From positions 126,925 through 190,924 of the forward strand of contig VWZX01000114.1 of assembly GCA_013399015.1 (NCBI GenBank): a stretch of 64,000 bases of DNA, written 5' to 3'. The stretch is from Galbula dea (taxonomy: Eukaryota > Chordata > Aves > Piciformes > Galbulidae). The notes below the pieces were generated by a model. The model was not told where the DNA came from. It saw only the letters and a list, made by a program, of their open reading frames with translations, and ran no database searches. Position numbers and translations under genes: made by a program. Of this stretch, positions 11,234-24,400 are shown in pieces (the first letter of the stretch is position 1; each line of letters begins with the position of its first letter).

Positions 11234-12404
11234 AAATACATTCAGAGAGGGCATGGGTGCTGCATAAACCCCCAGAGGGGGGAGATGGAGCTGCCAGTGG
11301 TGCAAACAGCATCTCTGGGGTTGCTTCTAGCCACTCCCCTGGAGCCCCAGAGTAACTCTGCTCAGTTTGGTTTGAGATGTGTTCCTTAGCAATAGTGAAG
11401 GGTGAGAAACAGGCTGAAAGGCTGCAATTGTGTGAAGGATCAGCACTCCCCATGAACTCTGCCCAGAGAAGGGCTGCACCCAGGCTGAGGAGAGTTTGCA
11501 CAAGGAGAATTCCTCAGGGAGCATATGCTGGAAACAGGGTCAAGAGTTAAGCATCTGATGGAAAAGGGCATTTCTGAGCCTGAAGTTGCCTGGGCCTAGA
11601 TCATGAGACTAGAAGTGTGACTCAAACCATATTTGGACCCAGCTTTGTGGAAAGAAAGAAATGAACAACTGCCCCTCAGCTCTCCAGGAGCATCCTGCAC
11701 ACCCCCCAGGAAGCAATGCTTACACAAACACTAACTGCAATTTCCTTTATAGCTTTATGTAGGGAATGTTTGCAGCTCCAGAGGGAAGGAAAAGGAAGGC
11801 AGAGTGTTCTCCCTAGAGCCAGCCCCTTAGTTAGGAACAGGAGAGAGCTCTTGTTTGCACCCAGCAATGCACAGCAGCAGCCTGGTCCTCAGTACACCCA
11901 AGTTTAGGGAGAATGGAAAAACAAGTTGGTGTCCAAAGAGTTCAGAGTGGAAATCCAAATGTTAAAACAACAAGTTAGAGGCAAAGCAAACAAGGGCAGC
12001 TTGGGCAGGGTTTTCTGGCAGCTGTCAGCTCCCATGGCTGGCTGTGGGGGCATCTGAGAGAGTGAGAGAGAGAGCAATGAGAGTGGGTTGAGTGGAAGGA
12101 GCAAAGGGAAAGGTGCATCCATGGCTTTTCTGCTGGCAGAGTTGGGGCTGTCCAGAGAGCTGAGACAGTCTCCACTGAGAAGTGACCATGTAGGGGAACA
12201 ACTAAACCAAGAAGAGAGGGCAGGCTAAACCCTGAGCTCTAGCAGTATAAACACTGGCCCTTTTGGAAGAGCAAATGATGACATCATACATACATCACAC
12301 CCTTCCTGTGTAAACAGGAGTGCCAACATGAGGAGACATGCTGTGTAAACTCTGGCCTGCTGCTTACAGCTTGACTGTGTTGCTCTTGAGGGCTGCAGAG
12401 AAGA

Positions 12405-12491
12405 TCAGTGAGGCCAAAAGCACTTCTTAGGATCAGATTTGGGTGGTGTCAGGCACTTCCCTAGTTTCTCACAGCCTGGAGGAGACCAATT
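12405..12491 (-). CDS. GALNS: GALNS exon 14 (C-terminus and stop)
   Basis: 87 nt including TGA at 12407-12405. It encodes NWSPPGCEKLGKCLTPP, then KKCFWPH, matching the human C-terminal disulfide-knotted tail. The acceptor is TTTTTCACAG. Confidence 0.97.
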   Translation of the reverse strand, partial: NWSPPGCEKLGKCLTPPKSDPKKCFWPH

Positions 12492-15400
12492 CTGTGAAAA
12501 ACACAGCAAAAAGGTACAGAAAAATGATTCATCCCAAGTATCTGCTGAGCCCTGTACCCTAGCCAACCCTCTTTGATCCTCACAAAGATGCTCTTATGTT
12601 CTGCTTGCAGCAGATGCTCCTGGCCTCAACAACTTCCCAACTCCAACCACCATTCAAAGCAAGCTTCAGGAAAGCCTACAAAAGCTTCTGCAGCAGATGA
12701 TCCCTCTCCTGGGAACACAGTGCTCTCTCCTGTACAGACAGCTGGGACTCTGGTCACCTTCCTCTCTTTCCTCTAGCAGCATGGAGCAAGGAGATCATGA
12801 GGTGAACCCCCCCCAGTCTTCTTGGCATCCAGAAAAGAGTTCTCCTTCTTAGCACTGAGATCTCCATGCACTTTCTTGAGAGAACAAGCAGAAGGCAACA
12901 GAAGGCCAAGGGTGTGAGGGAGATAAGAACACTGATATTTAACAAACACTCAGAGGGGTGAAGTCAGGGACAGATGGAGGAGGAGGCACTGAGGAGACAA
13001 CTACTCCAGTGCCTGCAGACCAAAACTAGTTGCCTCCCTTGCTTCCTTGTCTCTTGAACCACCTTCCTCCAGCATGTGTGCAACAGAGGAACAAGAGCAA
13101 GGTCAGCCACTGCAGAGCTCAGCTTCCCAAGGGCCTCGAATCAGCAGAAGGAATTTGGCTAGCAGAACTTTTTCACTCTCACTGGGGCTTTGGCCTTTCA
13201 AATTTGGGGCTGCACTGATGTGAATGGCAGGTTACAACTCTCATTCTGCCTTCCTTTGGTGCTCATTCTCTGTCCTTTTCTCTCTCCAGCTCTCTCCATC
13301 CACGGGAGATTCCTGCTGTCACCTAGGAAAGGTCACTTCAGCTCTGACCTCTTGCCTTTCATTTCCTTTGCTTTTAGCCTTCAAGTCATTTCCTTGCCAT
13401 GAAATTCCTACAGAGGGGAAGAAAAGCTGAAGCCCAGGAGGAGATTTCTATTCCAGCTAGCTGCCAACAGATGGCAGTGAGACACCAGCTATCTGCAGAA
13501 GCAGCAGCCCCCAGAGGGGAGCTTTGGTGGAAGGCTGCTCACACTGCACGAAGGCTTTCAGCACAATTCCTGCTGCTTTCTAAATCCCTTTCTGGATTTT
13601 GGAAGGCACAAGCACCACTGGAGACTTCAGAGGCCTGACCACTCTGTTGAGACAACAGAGATGCAAAGAAAACAACCCCCCCAAAAAGGGGAATATTTGC
13701 TCTTTTGTCTAAAAGCAAACTGTACCTATAGCAGTCTTGCAGTGCAAGTTGCTCTCCTGGATCTGTGCTGTAAGCACTGAGAACCCTGGGGACAGACACC
13801 ATGTGTGCTGCAAGTCAAAGCCACTGAGGAGCCAGCCCAGCTCCTCCACTGCACAGAGCAACTTCTCCTCCACTTCCACAGGAGGAAAAGATGACAGAAC
13901 TGGCTCAGCAGGAGCTTCATCTCTGCTGCTGGTGGGATACACCACAGATGGGCCAGCAAACACCTCCCCTGCTCAAGGAGGGCTCAGGCTGCTGAGCTTA
14001 CATCAATCTTGAGATTGCAGTAGCTACAAAATGATCCATCTGCTCTGCTCATGGATAAGTAAAGACAATTCTTCTGTGGCCCAGAAAGGAGATGAAATGC
14101 CCATCTCAAACAAATGGGTGGCACAATTGAGAAGACAGAGTTGGGCATAGTATCAGTAAGTGATATTTATCTCCTGAAGACAGATTTAGGGCCCAATCAA
14201 CCCCAGCAATACTATCACTCCAAAAAAAGAGATGGTTATCTTCACTGCTGGCCTCAAAAGGCAGTAATTTAGTGGCTGTTTAGTTTAGGTTTGTGACTCT
14301 GTTCTTAGCCTGGCAGTTTCCACAGGATAGAAAAGTTACAATGAAAACTCCTTGTGTGGAGAGATTCCCAAGGCAGCTGGAGGTGATGCTGGGCAAGCTG
14401 CTGTGGGTGACCCTGCTGGAGCAGGGGGTTGGGCTGGATGATCCCCAGAGGTCCCTTCCAACAGCACCAGTCTGGGATTCTGTAATGTTTCCTGCTGGGA
14501 CCCAAACATTTCTTCTGGGATAAAAATACCTCCCAGGCCACTGGGAAGGAATTCTGCCTCAGAAAGCCTGAGTGATTTGGTCTGGGCTTGGCCAAGCATT
14601 GGAGCAGTCAGAACCTGCCTTGGCTTGGAGACTAAGCAGGGATAAGTGGGCTTGGCTGAGCCCTGGACACTGCCATAGCCAAAGCAGAAGTGGCAGCCCA
14701 TGGTCTGCAAAACTTCTACCCAGCTGAGACAGAACAAGGCATGACTGACTCTCAGAAGTCCCAAGGAGAGGAATGGGGGAGAGGATGAAGTATGGGACCT
14801 CCAGACCAGCCTATTTTCCATTCTGCAGCCCAAAGACACTGTTTGTTGACAAACAGGGATACCAGATGTTTTCCCAGCACCTAAACACTGCAGAGCAGCA
14901 GACTGTGCCTGCAATTTATGAACCAGCTCTGGAGCTGGAGTTAGCACAGAAAAAATATCTCTCCAGTGAAGGTCTCTGGCAGCAGGCAGGCACTGGGGAG
15001 AGTGCCTGAACCCAAAAGGTCCCAGAGGAGCACAGAGCAGTGTTTATGAAGGGAAAAGTTGAATAATGAAAGAAAACAACCCAGAAACAATGGTCCCACA
15101 AATCTTTTTCCTACTTAACCTCCAAAAACAAAGAGATGTGACAAAGCTAAAGGAGATCTCTGCCTACTTCCTAGGGAGACACAGCTTCACACTTTGTACT
15201 TTTCTGGCTGGCTGGAGATAGATCCTAAGCCACAAGTACTAACTGTTCACTTCAGAAGACTATTTCAGCATCAGAAAGACTTTGCCTGTTACTATTCTGT
15301 GTCAGTCTACAGGCACATCCCCTTAGACTACACACACTCCTGTCATCTGACAACTTTACCTCCTACAAACCATCCAGTTTCTTTTCCAGGTTCTCAGCAA

Positions 15401-18400
15401 ACCAAGCAGCATTTGACAGAAAAGCTAAACTCTTAACTTTCCAACATGCAGCTGGAAACAGAAAAGAGAAATGAAAATGTTTGTGATGTTGAAAGCCATA
15501 AAGACTCTGGCAAAGGCAAGAATTGGAGGCTACTAACTGAGACCAAAGATATTCACTGTCCCAGTGCCACCACTCAAAGCACAGAGGACTTCTGAGAGTT
15601 GCAGAAGGAGATTAGAAAGGAGAAGAAGAATCTACTGCTCTGTCTCTTCAGGAAGGAAGCCAGAGAGTTTAACACAGTGTGTTGGCAGCCCTAACCCCAC
15701 TCATACTGCACTAGCTTTCCTATGGTACCAGCTGCTGGTAACAAACATGGAACAACCCTCCCAACAAAGCAGCCTGCATCTCTCCCTCATCCTTTCCCAG
15801 CTTGAGGTGATGTTTTCAAGCCTTTACAAAATGCATTTTAAGCTGAGTATTGCTGCTTGAAGTGCTCACCATGACAGCCTTGTCACACACATTCAGCTGG
15901 GGCACTCCTGGCACCATGCTTGCTTTGTGCTGCTGGACAAGCCCAGCTATCCTCTCCATGGTCCTTTGGTATTCATCACTGGCAAAGCTAGAACATGAAA
16001 AAGACACAGAGGTTAGCAGTGGGGCTTCACAGAGGGCATCATGGCAATGCCCACATCACTAGGAAGACTTTTTCTAGGCCATACAAAAGGAGAAGAGCAC
16101 GAAACCATGAAGGCAACAGTAACAGCCCACAGGTCCAGAGGGGAATGAGATATCTGGGCTGGTAAAGCACACCCTGGGTGTAGCTGGGCCTGGAGGCTGC
16201 AGGTCTGAGATGTTCTCTCAGGGCAGCAAGGACAGCAGATGGCCTGCCCTCCTGAGCAAAGCAGTACATAGCTCATGGCACATCATCTCTCCATGTGAGG
16301 CTTCAGCTTTCAACACCTCCCAGCCCCTGTGGCCCCAAGGGCATCACTTCAGAGCTGGGGAGATACACTGCAAGCTCCTGTTGATTCCCAAAGGAGAAAG
16401 GTGGCATGGCCAAAGGAGGGGACTTCTGGGCTTGTCCTCAAGCTGTGCCATAAGTGATTATGAAGGGAGACTTCCTAGACACAGGACAAACACCTTGCTA
16501 GACACCTTAGCACCTAAACAAGTGTGCTAGGGGGATCCTGCCAGTGTGTCACCCAGGAGGTCAGCCACTTCTCTGCACCACGTGCACCAGGCAGAGCCAT
16601 TTACTGCAGGGAACCAAAGGCAATGTCAACATCTTGCTCTTCACAAGTGTTCTCAAGCTGAGGGTTTCAAACACAACCCTTGGGTTAGTCAAACTTCACA
16701 ATCACCAAGTGAGATGAACTCACATGATGCAAACAGGAAGCTGGAGAGCAGAAGAATAGAAGTGCCTTGGCCAAGAGGAGAATACCTCCCCCATTTCACA
16801 ACAGCCACCCTGGGCTTCTGCCCCATCTACATTCTTCCATCACAGCTTTATTATTCCAAGCTGGGATCCATCTGTCATGCTCCAAGCTCTCATACAAGGT
16901 TATAAATTACCAGCTCTTTATCCACCCAATGACTCCAGTAGGTACTTGTTTAAGTGGTTCAGGGTGTACTTCACTCACCCTTGCAAGCTATTTCTCCAGT
17001 GAAGGATTACTCCTCAATGATCTCACTCTGCCCATCACCTTAAGAGTCACTTAAAACATAAACCCACAACCACCAGAGAGTGGCAAATTGCTTGGGAAGA
17101 TAAAAGAAACAATGCAGCCTGGTCCTGACCTCAGGCTCCCTTTGCTTACAGGCCAAGCTGGCCACCAGCCCCACACTCCAGCTTATTTCCTTCTTTGAAA
17201 AACAATCCCATTTTGAAGGCCAGCAATGTGCCAACAGTTTCCAGTAAAGCCTATAAATATCCCAGCTAGGCAAACAGCCAGGGGGAAGCTGATGGTGGGG
17301 ATGGGCCTGAGCTCTGCTGATAGAGAACCAACCAGAAGGGAACCTGAAGTGACAAGATTGAGCAAACTGATCTCCTGCTCTCACCCCCAGCTGGCTGGAT
17401 CCTGGTGGAGAGGTTGTCACCAGGACTGTCAGCTGTACAGACCACCCCAAAATTCAGGCTTGGGTTCAGTTTGGGGCTCCTCAATCCAAGAAGGGCATTG
17501 AGGTGCTGGAGTGTGGCCAGAGAAGGGCAAGGAAGCTGGGGAAGGGTCTAGAGCACAAGTGTTGTGAGGAGCAGCTGAGGGAACTGGGCTTGGTTAGCCT
17601 GGAGAAGAGGAGGCTCAGGGGAGACCTTCTCACTCTCTGCAACTCCCTGAGAGGAGGCTGGAGCCTGGTGGGGCTTGGGCTCTTCTCCCAAGGAACAAGG
17701 GATAGGACAAGGGAAAACAGCCTCAAGTTGTGCCAGGGGAGGTTTAGGTTGGACATGAGGAGCAATGTCTTCATGGAAAGGGTTGTGAAGGCCTGGCCCA
17801 GGCTGCCCAGGGCAGTGGTGGAGTCACCATCCCTGGAGGGGTTTCAAAGCCCTGGAGCTGTGGTGTTCAGGGCCATGGTTTAGTGGTGACCTGGCAGTGC
17901 TGGTTAACAGTTGGACTCCATGATCTGAAAGGTCTCTTCCAACCAAAATGATCCTCTGATTCTACCAAGCTCCCAGATTTGCTTGCTCCAGTCCCCACAC
18001 ATCCTACCTGAGCTCTCACAGCAGTCACTGCCCCAAAGAACACTGAAAACAAAGGGACAGGCAGAAATCTGGGAGCTGCCAAGGACCATCCATGACTCAG
18101 AGCCTGATGAGGACACTCAAGGCAGCAATGGCTTGGCTCCTACAGTCTTGCATCCCAGTGGCACAATGACCTTTCAGTTTGGCACCATTTTCTCTGGAAG
18201 CATTTCTGGTCACATTTCAAGTACAGAGGATTGCCAGTCTAGGAACATGCTTGGAAAAAACCCAACCCAAACTAAAACCCCAAACAAACCAGGTTTTAAA
18301 AGAGGCAGAGAAAGTTTAATGCTAACCTGTGCTGCCATGCAGAGGATGGGAGAGCCTGTGCAGGGAGAGAAAAGGCTGCAGAGAGAAACCCACCAAGGGA

Positions 18401-21400
18401 TTCTGCCTAAAAGCACTGGAGAGTGCCAGGGATGCAGCCAGCACATGGGACACCTGAGCTGGAGGCTGGATAAAAGAAGGGAACCAGACAGATTTTAAAG
18501 CCCCTGTGCTCTGGTGATGGAAAGGGAGAGGAGCTGCAGTTGAGGGAGATGTGTGCTTCAGTGGTGGAGATGTCTAATGCACCTATTGTGCCAGGATTTG
18601 AGAGCTCTCCCCAAACCCAAACTAATCACATTTTATTAAGATCCTCCTTTAAGGGATTAATAGCAACTAATACATATTTTAATCAATTGTTCAGAGCCTA
18701 GCAGATACTCTAGATAGCAAATCATGTCATGCCTCCTGCTCTGCTCACTATTGAAAGTGTTTATTCCTGTCACATACTTGTGTCACCTCTCCCAGCATTT
18801 CAGATCTTCTTTTGCCAGTGGACTCCTAAGATAAAACCTTGCTGCTTGACTAATTAAGCACCCCCAGCATCTCTGCAAACACTGAAGTGCTAAAGAGATA
18901 GCCCCATTTCAGCCATCCAAAGGGCTTTGCAGACAGAGGCTTCCAAATGAGCCATAATCTGGACAGACCAGTGGCAAACACAGCTGTGCTCTGGCTGAAA
19001 GAGAAACAATATGTTGTCACCACTGCTGCTTTTTGCTCCAAATATGCCAGTCCTGCTACAGAGAAGAAAAACCCCAACTCTTGCTGTAATCTTAACTGCT
19101 GCATTTACCCACAGCATTGCTGCTCATTAGCAGCCTGAGACACGTGGAGGCTGCAGCATAACAAAGTAGGTTGGAGTCATTTAAATCATCTTCTTGCTTT
19201 AATTCCCATGTTCAGGACACTCCTGGCTTTTACAGCAGCTCAGCAGTGACAGGAAATCTTGGCCTAACCTCAGCTCCTGGTGTTTCTGAACTACTCTCCC
19301 CTGCAGTGCCTACTCTTTTAGATTATTTCAGCATTTAGCAGAGGCTGAATGACTTCCCCAAAGCATGCTAGAAATGGCTTGGCACCTACAAAAGACTCAC
19401 ACTTCTCACATGAAGCACAAAGCTGGCTAAAGCTAAAGAACATGTATAGATTATGCTCCAAGTCACACTGCTAACCTATAAACCTTGTCTCAGTAGGGCT
19501 TAACATGCTCTTAAGCTGGCTAAACTTGTTGACACTAGCTTAAAACATATCCAATGGCAGCTGTCTTCCTCCTGTTGAAGTACATGACAGTGATGGACCC
19601 TGAGCACTGTAAGGTGTCATTCAATGCTGGGAGATCATCAGAGATGGTCTTTGGACACCTCAATTAACTATATTCCTCATCCTGCCACGGATCAAGCCTC
19701 TGTGCACAGCAGGGGACTGCAATGCCTCCAGGATGGCATCAGCCCTGGAGCTGGCATTCACGTGGAACTGGAGTCATGTTGGGAGGGGGAGGTTGGCTTT
19801 CACAGAACCCCCAAATCCCAGCATAGTGGGAGTTGGAAGGGACCTCTGGGGATTATATCTAGTCCAAACCTCCTGCTAAAGCAGGGTCACCCACAGCAGC
19901 TTGCCCAGCATCACCTCCAGCTGCCTTTGCAATCTCTCCCCAGGAGACTCCACAGCCTCTCTGGGCAGCCTGGGCCAGGGCTCCAACATCCTCACACCAA
20001 ACAAGTTTCTCCTCCTGCTCAGCTGGAACCTCCTGGGTTCCAGTTTGTGCCCAGTGCCCATTGGCCTGGCCCTGGCCACCACTGAGCAGAGCCTGGCCCC
20101 AGCTCTTGCTGGGCATTGAGCAGCTCCCCTGTGGGGCTGCTCTTCTCCAGGCTAAGCGACCCCAGGGCTCTCAGCCTTTCCTCCTGCCAGAGATACTCCA
20201 GTGCCCACAGGATCTGCCTAGCCCTGCTTTGGCCTCATGGACATCCCCATTCCTCACTCAGATGAGCTCTGCTTTTGCTCTGCCAGATCTCTTTAGCTCC
20301 ACAAAGGGCACCAAGATCCAACCTCCAGGCAGCGATGTGCAGAGCATTTACTGACGGCACAGGGGAGGTTAAAGCTCTCTCCAGCCCTCCACTAGCAGTG
20401 CATTTTGAGACAAAAATCTGCCTGTAATCTGTATGTAAGATGAGGATAATTACTTCATCTTAATCAGTCTGAGCTGCTAATGGAGCTGGGAACCTCTTAG
20501 ATGGTGTCCCATCATTTCCCTGCCTGCAGGACTGTGCTGTGAGGAACAGGGTTGCTCCAAAAACCAGATGACATTAGCTTCTCTACAGGTGTTTGGGGAT
20601 AGTTGTCTGCATGAAGACCCAGAGCTTGCTGCCTCTGGGGCATGCCACATTTTGTATTGGACTTCACTGGCTGCAGGAGGAGAGCTGGGAATAGCATTGG
20701 AAGGAGCAGGAGAGCAGGTGGTGTTGTGTGGAGCCTGCAGAAAGGGATCCCCCAGTGCACTAGGCAGAATGGTTTGGAGCTCAGAATGAGGGAAGGGAGT
20801 GGACAGAGCCCAGGGTCATTACACTAATTGACACTTTACCTCTGGGAAGTCTCTGGAGATCCAATCAGAGCTGGATTTGGAGTGGAGGGTCCCAGGCACA
20901 GGTGTGGTCTGGGTTTCCTTCATTTAGTGTAATTGTGCCTTGGCAAGCTGTTCCCACCTTCTCCCTCCCTAAACAGCTCCAGCAGAAGCTGCTCTGCTTT
21001 TAACCCCACTGTGCCCTATGCTGAATACAGGGATGGAGGAGGGAGGGTTTGTCTCACAGGGTTGGAGCTCTAGGTAAATCTTGCAGTCACAGAACCACTG
21101 AATCCTGGCATGGTGGGGGCTGGAAGAGACCTCTGAGGATCACCCAGACCAACCCCCTGCTCCAGCAGGGTCACCCACAGCAGCTTGCCCAGCATCACCT
21201 CCAGCTGCCTTGGCAATCTCTCCACACAAGGAGACTCCACAGCCTCTCTGGGCAGCCTGGGCCAGGGCTCCAACATCCTCACAACAAACAAGGTTCTCCT
21301 CCTGCTCAGCTGGAACCTCCTGGGTTCCAGTTTGTGCCCAGTGCCCATTGGCCTGGCCCTGGCCACCACTGAGCAGAGTCTGGCCCCAGCTTCTTGCCCC

Positions 21401-24400
21401 CAGCCTTGAGCTCTTGCTCAGCATTGAGCAGCTCCCCTGTGGGGCTGCTCTTCTCCAGGCTAAGCAGCCCCAGGGCTCTCAGCCTTTCCTCCTGCCAGAG
21501 ATGCTCCAGTGCCCTCAGCATCTTCCCAGCCTCTGCTGGACTCTCTCCAGTAGTTCCTTGTCTCTGTTGAACTGGGGAGCCCAAAACTGGTCCCAGACCT
21601 GCAGCTGTGGCCTCATTAGGGCAAAGCAGGCATTTTGTTAATGGTATTTTAAGCTGTGCCAGCTTCTGCTATACACTCTTACTTGTGCTCTTCCTGACTG
21701 GCCATGAGGTATCTCAGGCCAGGCATGTGGAAACTGTCATCTGTGGCTTGGGTCAGAAAACTGACAACTGCCTGTGAAGATGTTACCTAGAGATAATTCT
21801 CCTGCTTTTGTCACACATGCTTTGAAGGGAGAAACAAGTTCCCTCTGTGGTACTTGGGGGACACACCATACTCCAAACACAACAGAACTGAGTCAAGAAG
21901 CAGCCTTATCAGATCTTCTAGTTCTGCATTCTGGTAATTTTGGTAACAAGAGCACCCCCCAGTTTGAGTGGTGTTAGAGAAAGCAAAACCCCCTAGGAAT
22001 TGCATCTAGGGAGGAAAGAAAACACTGCTTAGACTTACAGAAATGCTTCTGCTGCCTAACACAATCTTATTGATAGTTTAAAGATGAGAGCTTTAAAAAA
22101 GAGAGAGATCTTCTGTCCCACAGCCTACATGGAGCCAGTCAATCTCTTGGCTGACAAAAGACACCAAGGGTTCACTCCACAAGGAGCAGATAATGAGGTA
22201 ACACTTCCAGGAGTGCAGTTACATTACCATTTTTGGCAACCAGAAGAAAGATTATTTACCAGCAATGACTCTCCTTTGGAATCTGTTGCCCATCTGTACC
22301 CTAAACTGCAGGTCCACCTCTCCAGATGCCATTTGTGCCTTGTCAGTACCTGCAGGAGTGTTCATGCTCTACCTCATCTTGCAGCCATGTACACTCTGAG
22401 CTTCACCTCTGTCCTATTGAGCTCCTCTTGATGTAAGGACTCCAGAGCCCTGCAGTGCTCAGGAAAGTCCTCCTCTTTCCAGCAGAGAAGCAGGTAAGAC
22501 CTTGGTAGTGAAGGTACCTGATGGCAGAGCTGAGCATGGCAGTCCTGAAGGTCAAGTGCAGGACAGAGGTCTTGCTCCATCATGTCTTGTGGATGTGAGA
22601 ATGTAAATAGCATCAGATCACAGCATGGTTTGGGTTGGAAGGGACCTTTCAAGCTCATCTAGTCCAACCCCCTGCAGTCAGCAGGGACATCTCCAACTAG
22701 AGCAGGTTGCTCAGAGCCCCAAACAACCTGACCTGGGATGGTTCCAGGGATGGGACATCTCCCACCTCTCTGGGCAACCTGGGCCAGGCTCTCACCACCC
22801 TCAGCATGAAAAATGTCTTCCTTAGACCTAGTCTAAACCTCCTCCTTTTCATTTCAAGCCACCAGCCCTTGTCCTGTCCCAACAGTCCCTGCTGAAAAGC
22901 CTCTCCCCATTTTTCTTAGAGACACCCCTTAAGTACTGGAAGACTTCACTAAGGAGCCTTCTCTTCTCCAGGCTGAACAACCCCAAGTCTCTCAGCTTGT
23001 CCTCACAGCAGAGAGCTTCCAGCCCTCAGATCATTTTCACAGCCTCCTCTGGACCTGCTCTAACAGGTTCTTGTCTCTCCTGTGCTGAGGACTCCAGAAC
23101 TGGCCCCAGCACTGGAGATGAGGTGTCCCCAGAGGGGAGCAGAGGGGCAGAATCCCCTCCCTGCCCTGCTGCAGCAGTGTGAGAACTCATAACATGCATT
23201 TGGCACTGTTCTGAAGCCTGGCTAACAAAATGCAAAGTCTGGGAGGCTGTTGGATTGCTGGTCCCAGTCCAGTAATTATCTTTCAAGGCAAAGGAGTAAA
23301 CACAACTGTGTCCCTTGGCAGAAGCTGGGGTGCAGAAGGTGCTCTAGCCAAAAGCAGAGGGGCACTAGCAGGAGGGAAAACAGTGCCAAGCCTGTGGGGA
23401 GGGTCTGTTCCATGAGCCAGACAAGGGTAGGGCTGCATGCAGAGCTTTCCATGAAGGGAACACAAGAGCAGGGTGCCATATGGCTCAGAGCTGCCAGACA
23501 TGTCCTCAACATGATGACAAGCCCTGCCTGTAATTGCCTGACCACTTTTTCCTCTGCATGAGAAGTGCTCCTGTGGGAGACAAGCTTTGCCTGATATTGT
23601 TTCCAGGCAAGCTCCAGGAAGCTGTGTCAGGAAGAGGAAGGACTTGTTCTGCTTCAGCATGAAAGCCAGGGAACTGAGAACTTTCTGTGCTGTCTCCAGA
23701 TCCTGAGGAACTTGCACCTTCAGTGATGCCTTCAGTTCTCCAGTGAGGACTGAAAAGCTAATCCCCCTGTTAGGAGATGAACTGAAGTTGGAGCCTTGGG
23801 AGAAGCCTCTCAGTGTCAGGCACAGTGTCATGACCCAAAATCATTTCAGAGGAGGCTGCCTGAGCAGAAGCACCCTCCAAAGGCAAGAGCAGTGATGCAG
23901 CTGACTGAGCTGATGGATTTCTAGGATGCTGGGGCTCTGAAGATCTCTTAGGATCCTAGAGCAAGCCCAAATCTCTCTGGAGGTGTGTGTGATAACCTGA
24001 CCTTCAGGCACAGCAAGGAAACCTCTCACCAGTGGTTTCTGCATCACCTCACTCCAAACTAAGGCAAAGCAGGAGGTAGCTGCTTATTAAAATCAGTTGA
24101 AGGAGAAGAAAAGGCTACACTAAAATAAGGAATAAATACAAAATATGAGCAAAAGCAGGTGGAGAGAAGAACAGGGCATCAATGTGCCCTGCCCAGCAGC
24201 AGGGAACCCAGTAAAATCCAGTGCAGCTGTAACAAAGCCAAGTGGGAAAAGTAAACAGCACAGAAGAGGGAAAGGCAGCAACAAACCAGAGGCACAAGGC
24301 AAAAAGTCTTCTGAGGACACAGCAGAGGTGAAGGAGCTGCAGGACCCAGCCTGTTCCTCCTTGGCTGAGCTGAGCTGAGCTGAGGAGTGTGGCCACTGTG

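Larger units (their letters stand above)
9401..12404 (-). other. Possible GALNS 3' UTR / downstream region
   Basis: The sequence downstream of the GALNS stop contains two forward-oriented CR1 fragments and otherwise unique DNA. Whether it is transcribed 3' UTR depends on which poly(A) signal is used. Confidence 0.4.

Noticed and set aside
14336..14947. Minus-strand 203-codon frame overlapping a CR1 tail
   Set aside because: Its C-terminal part is antisense CR1 and the rest shows no family; no splice signals tie it to GALNS.
23283..23831. Minus-strand 182-codon open frame in GALNS intron 12
   Set aside because: No recognisable domain, no splice or promoter support, and composition like surrounding intron; probably chance.
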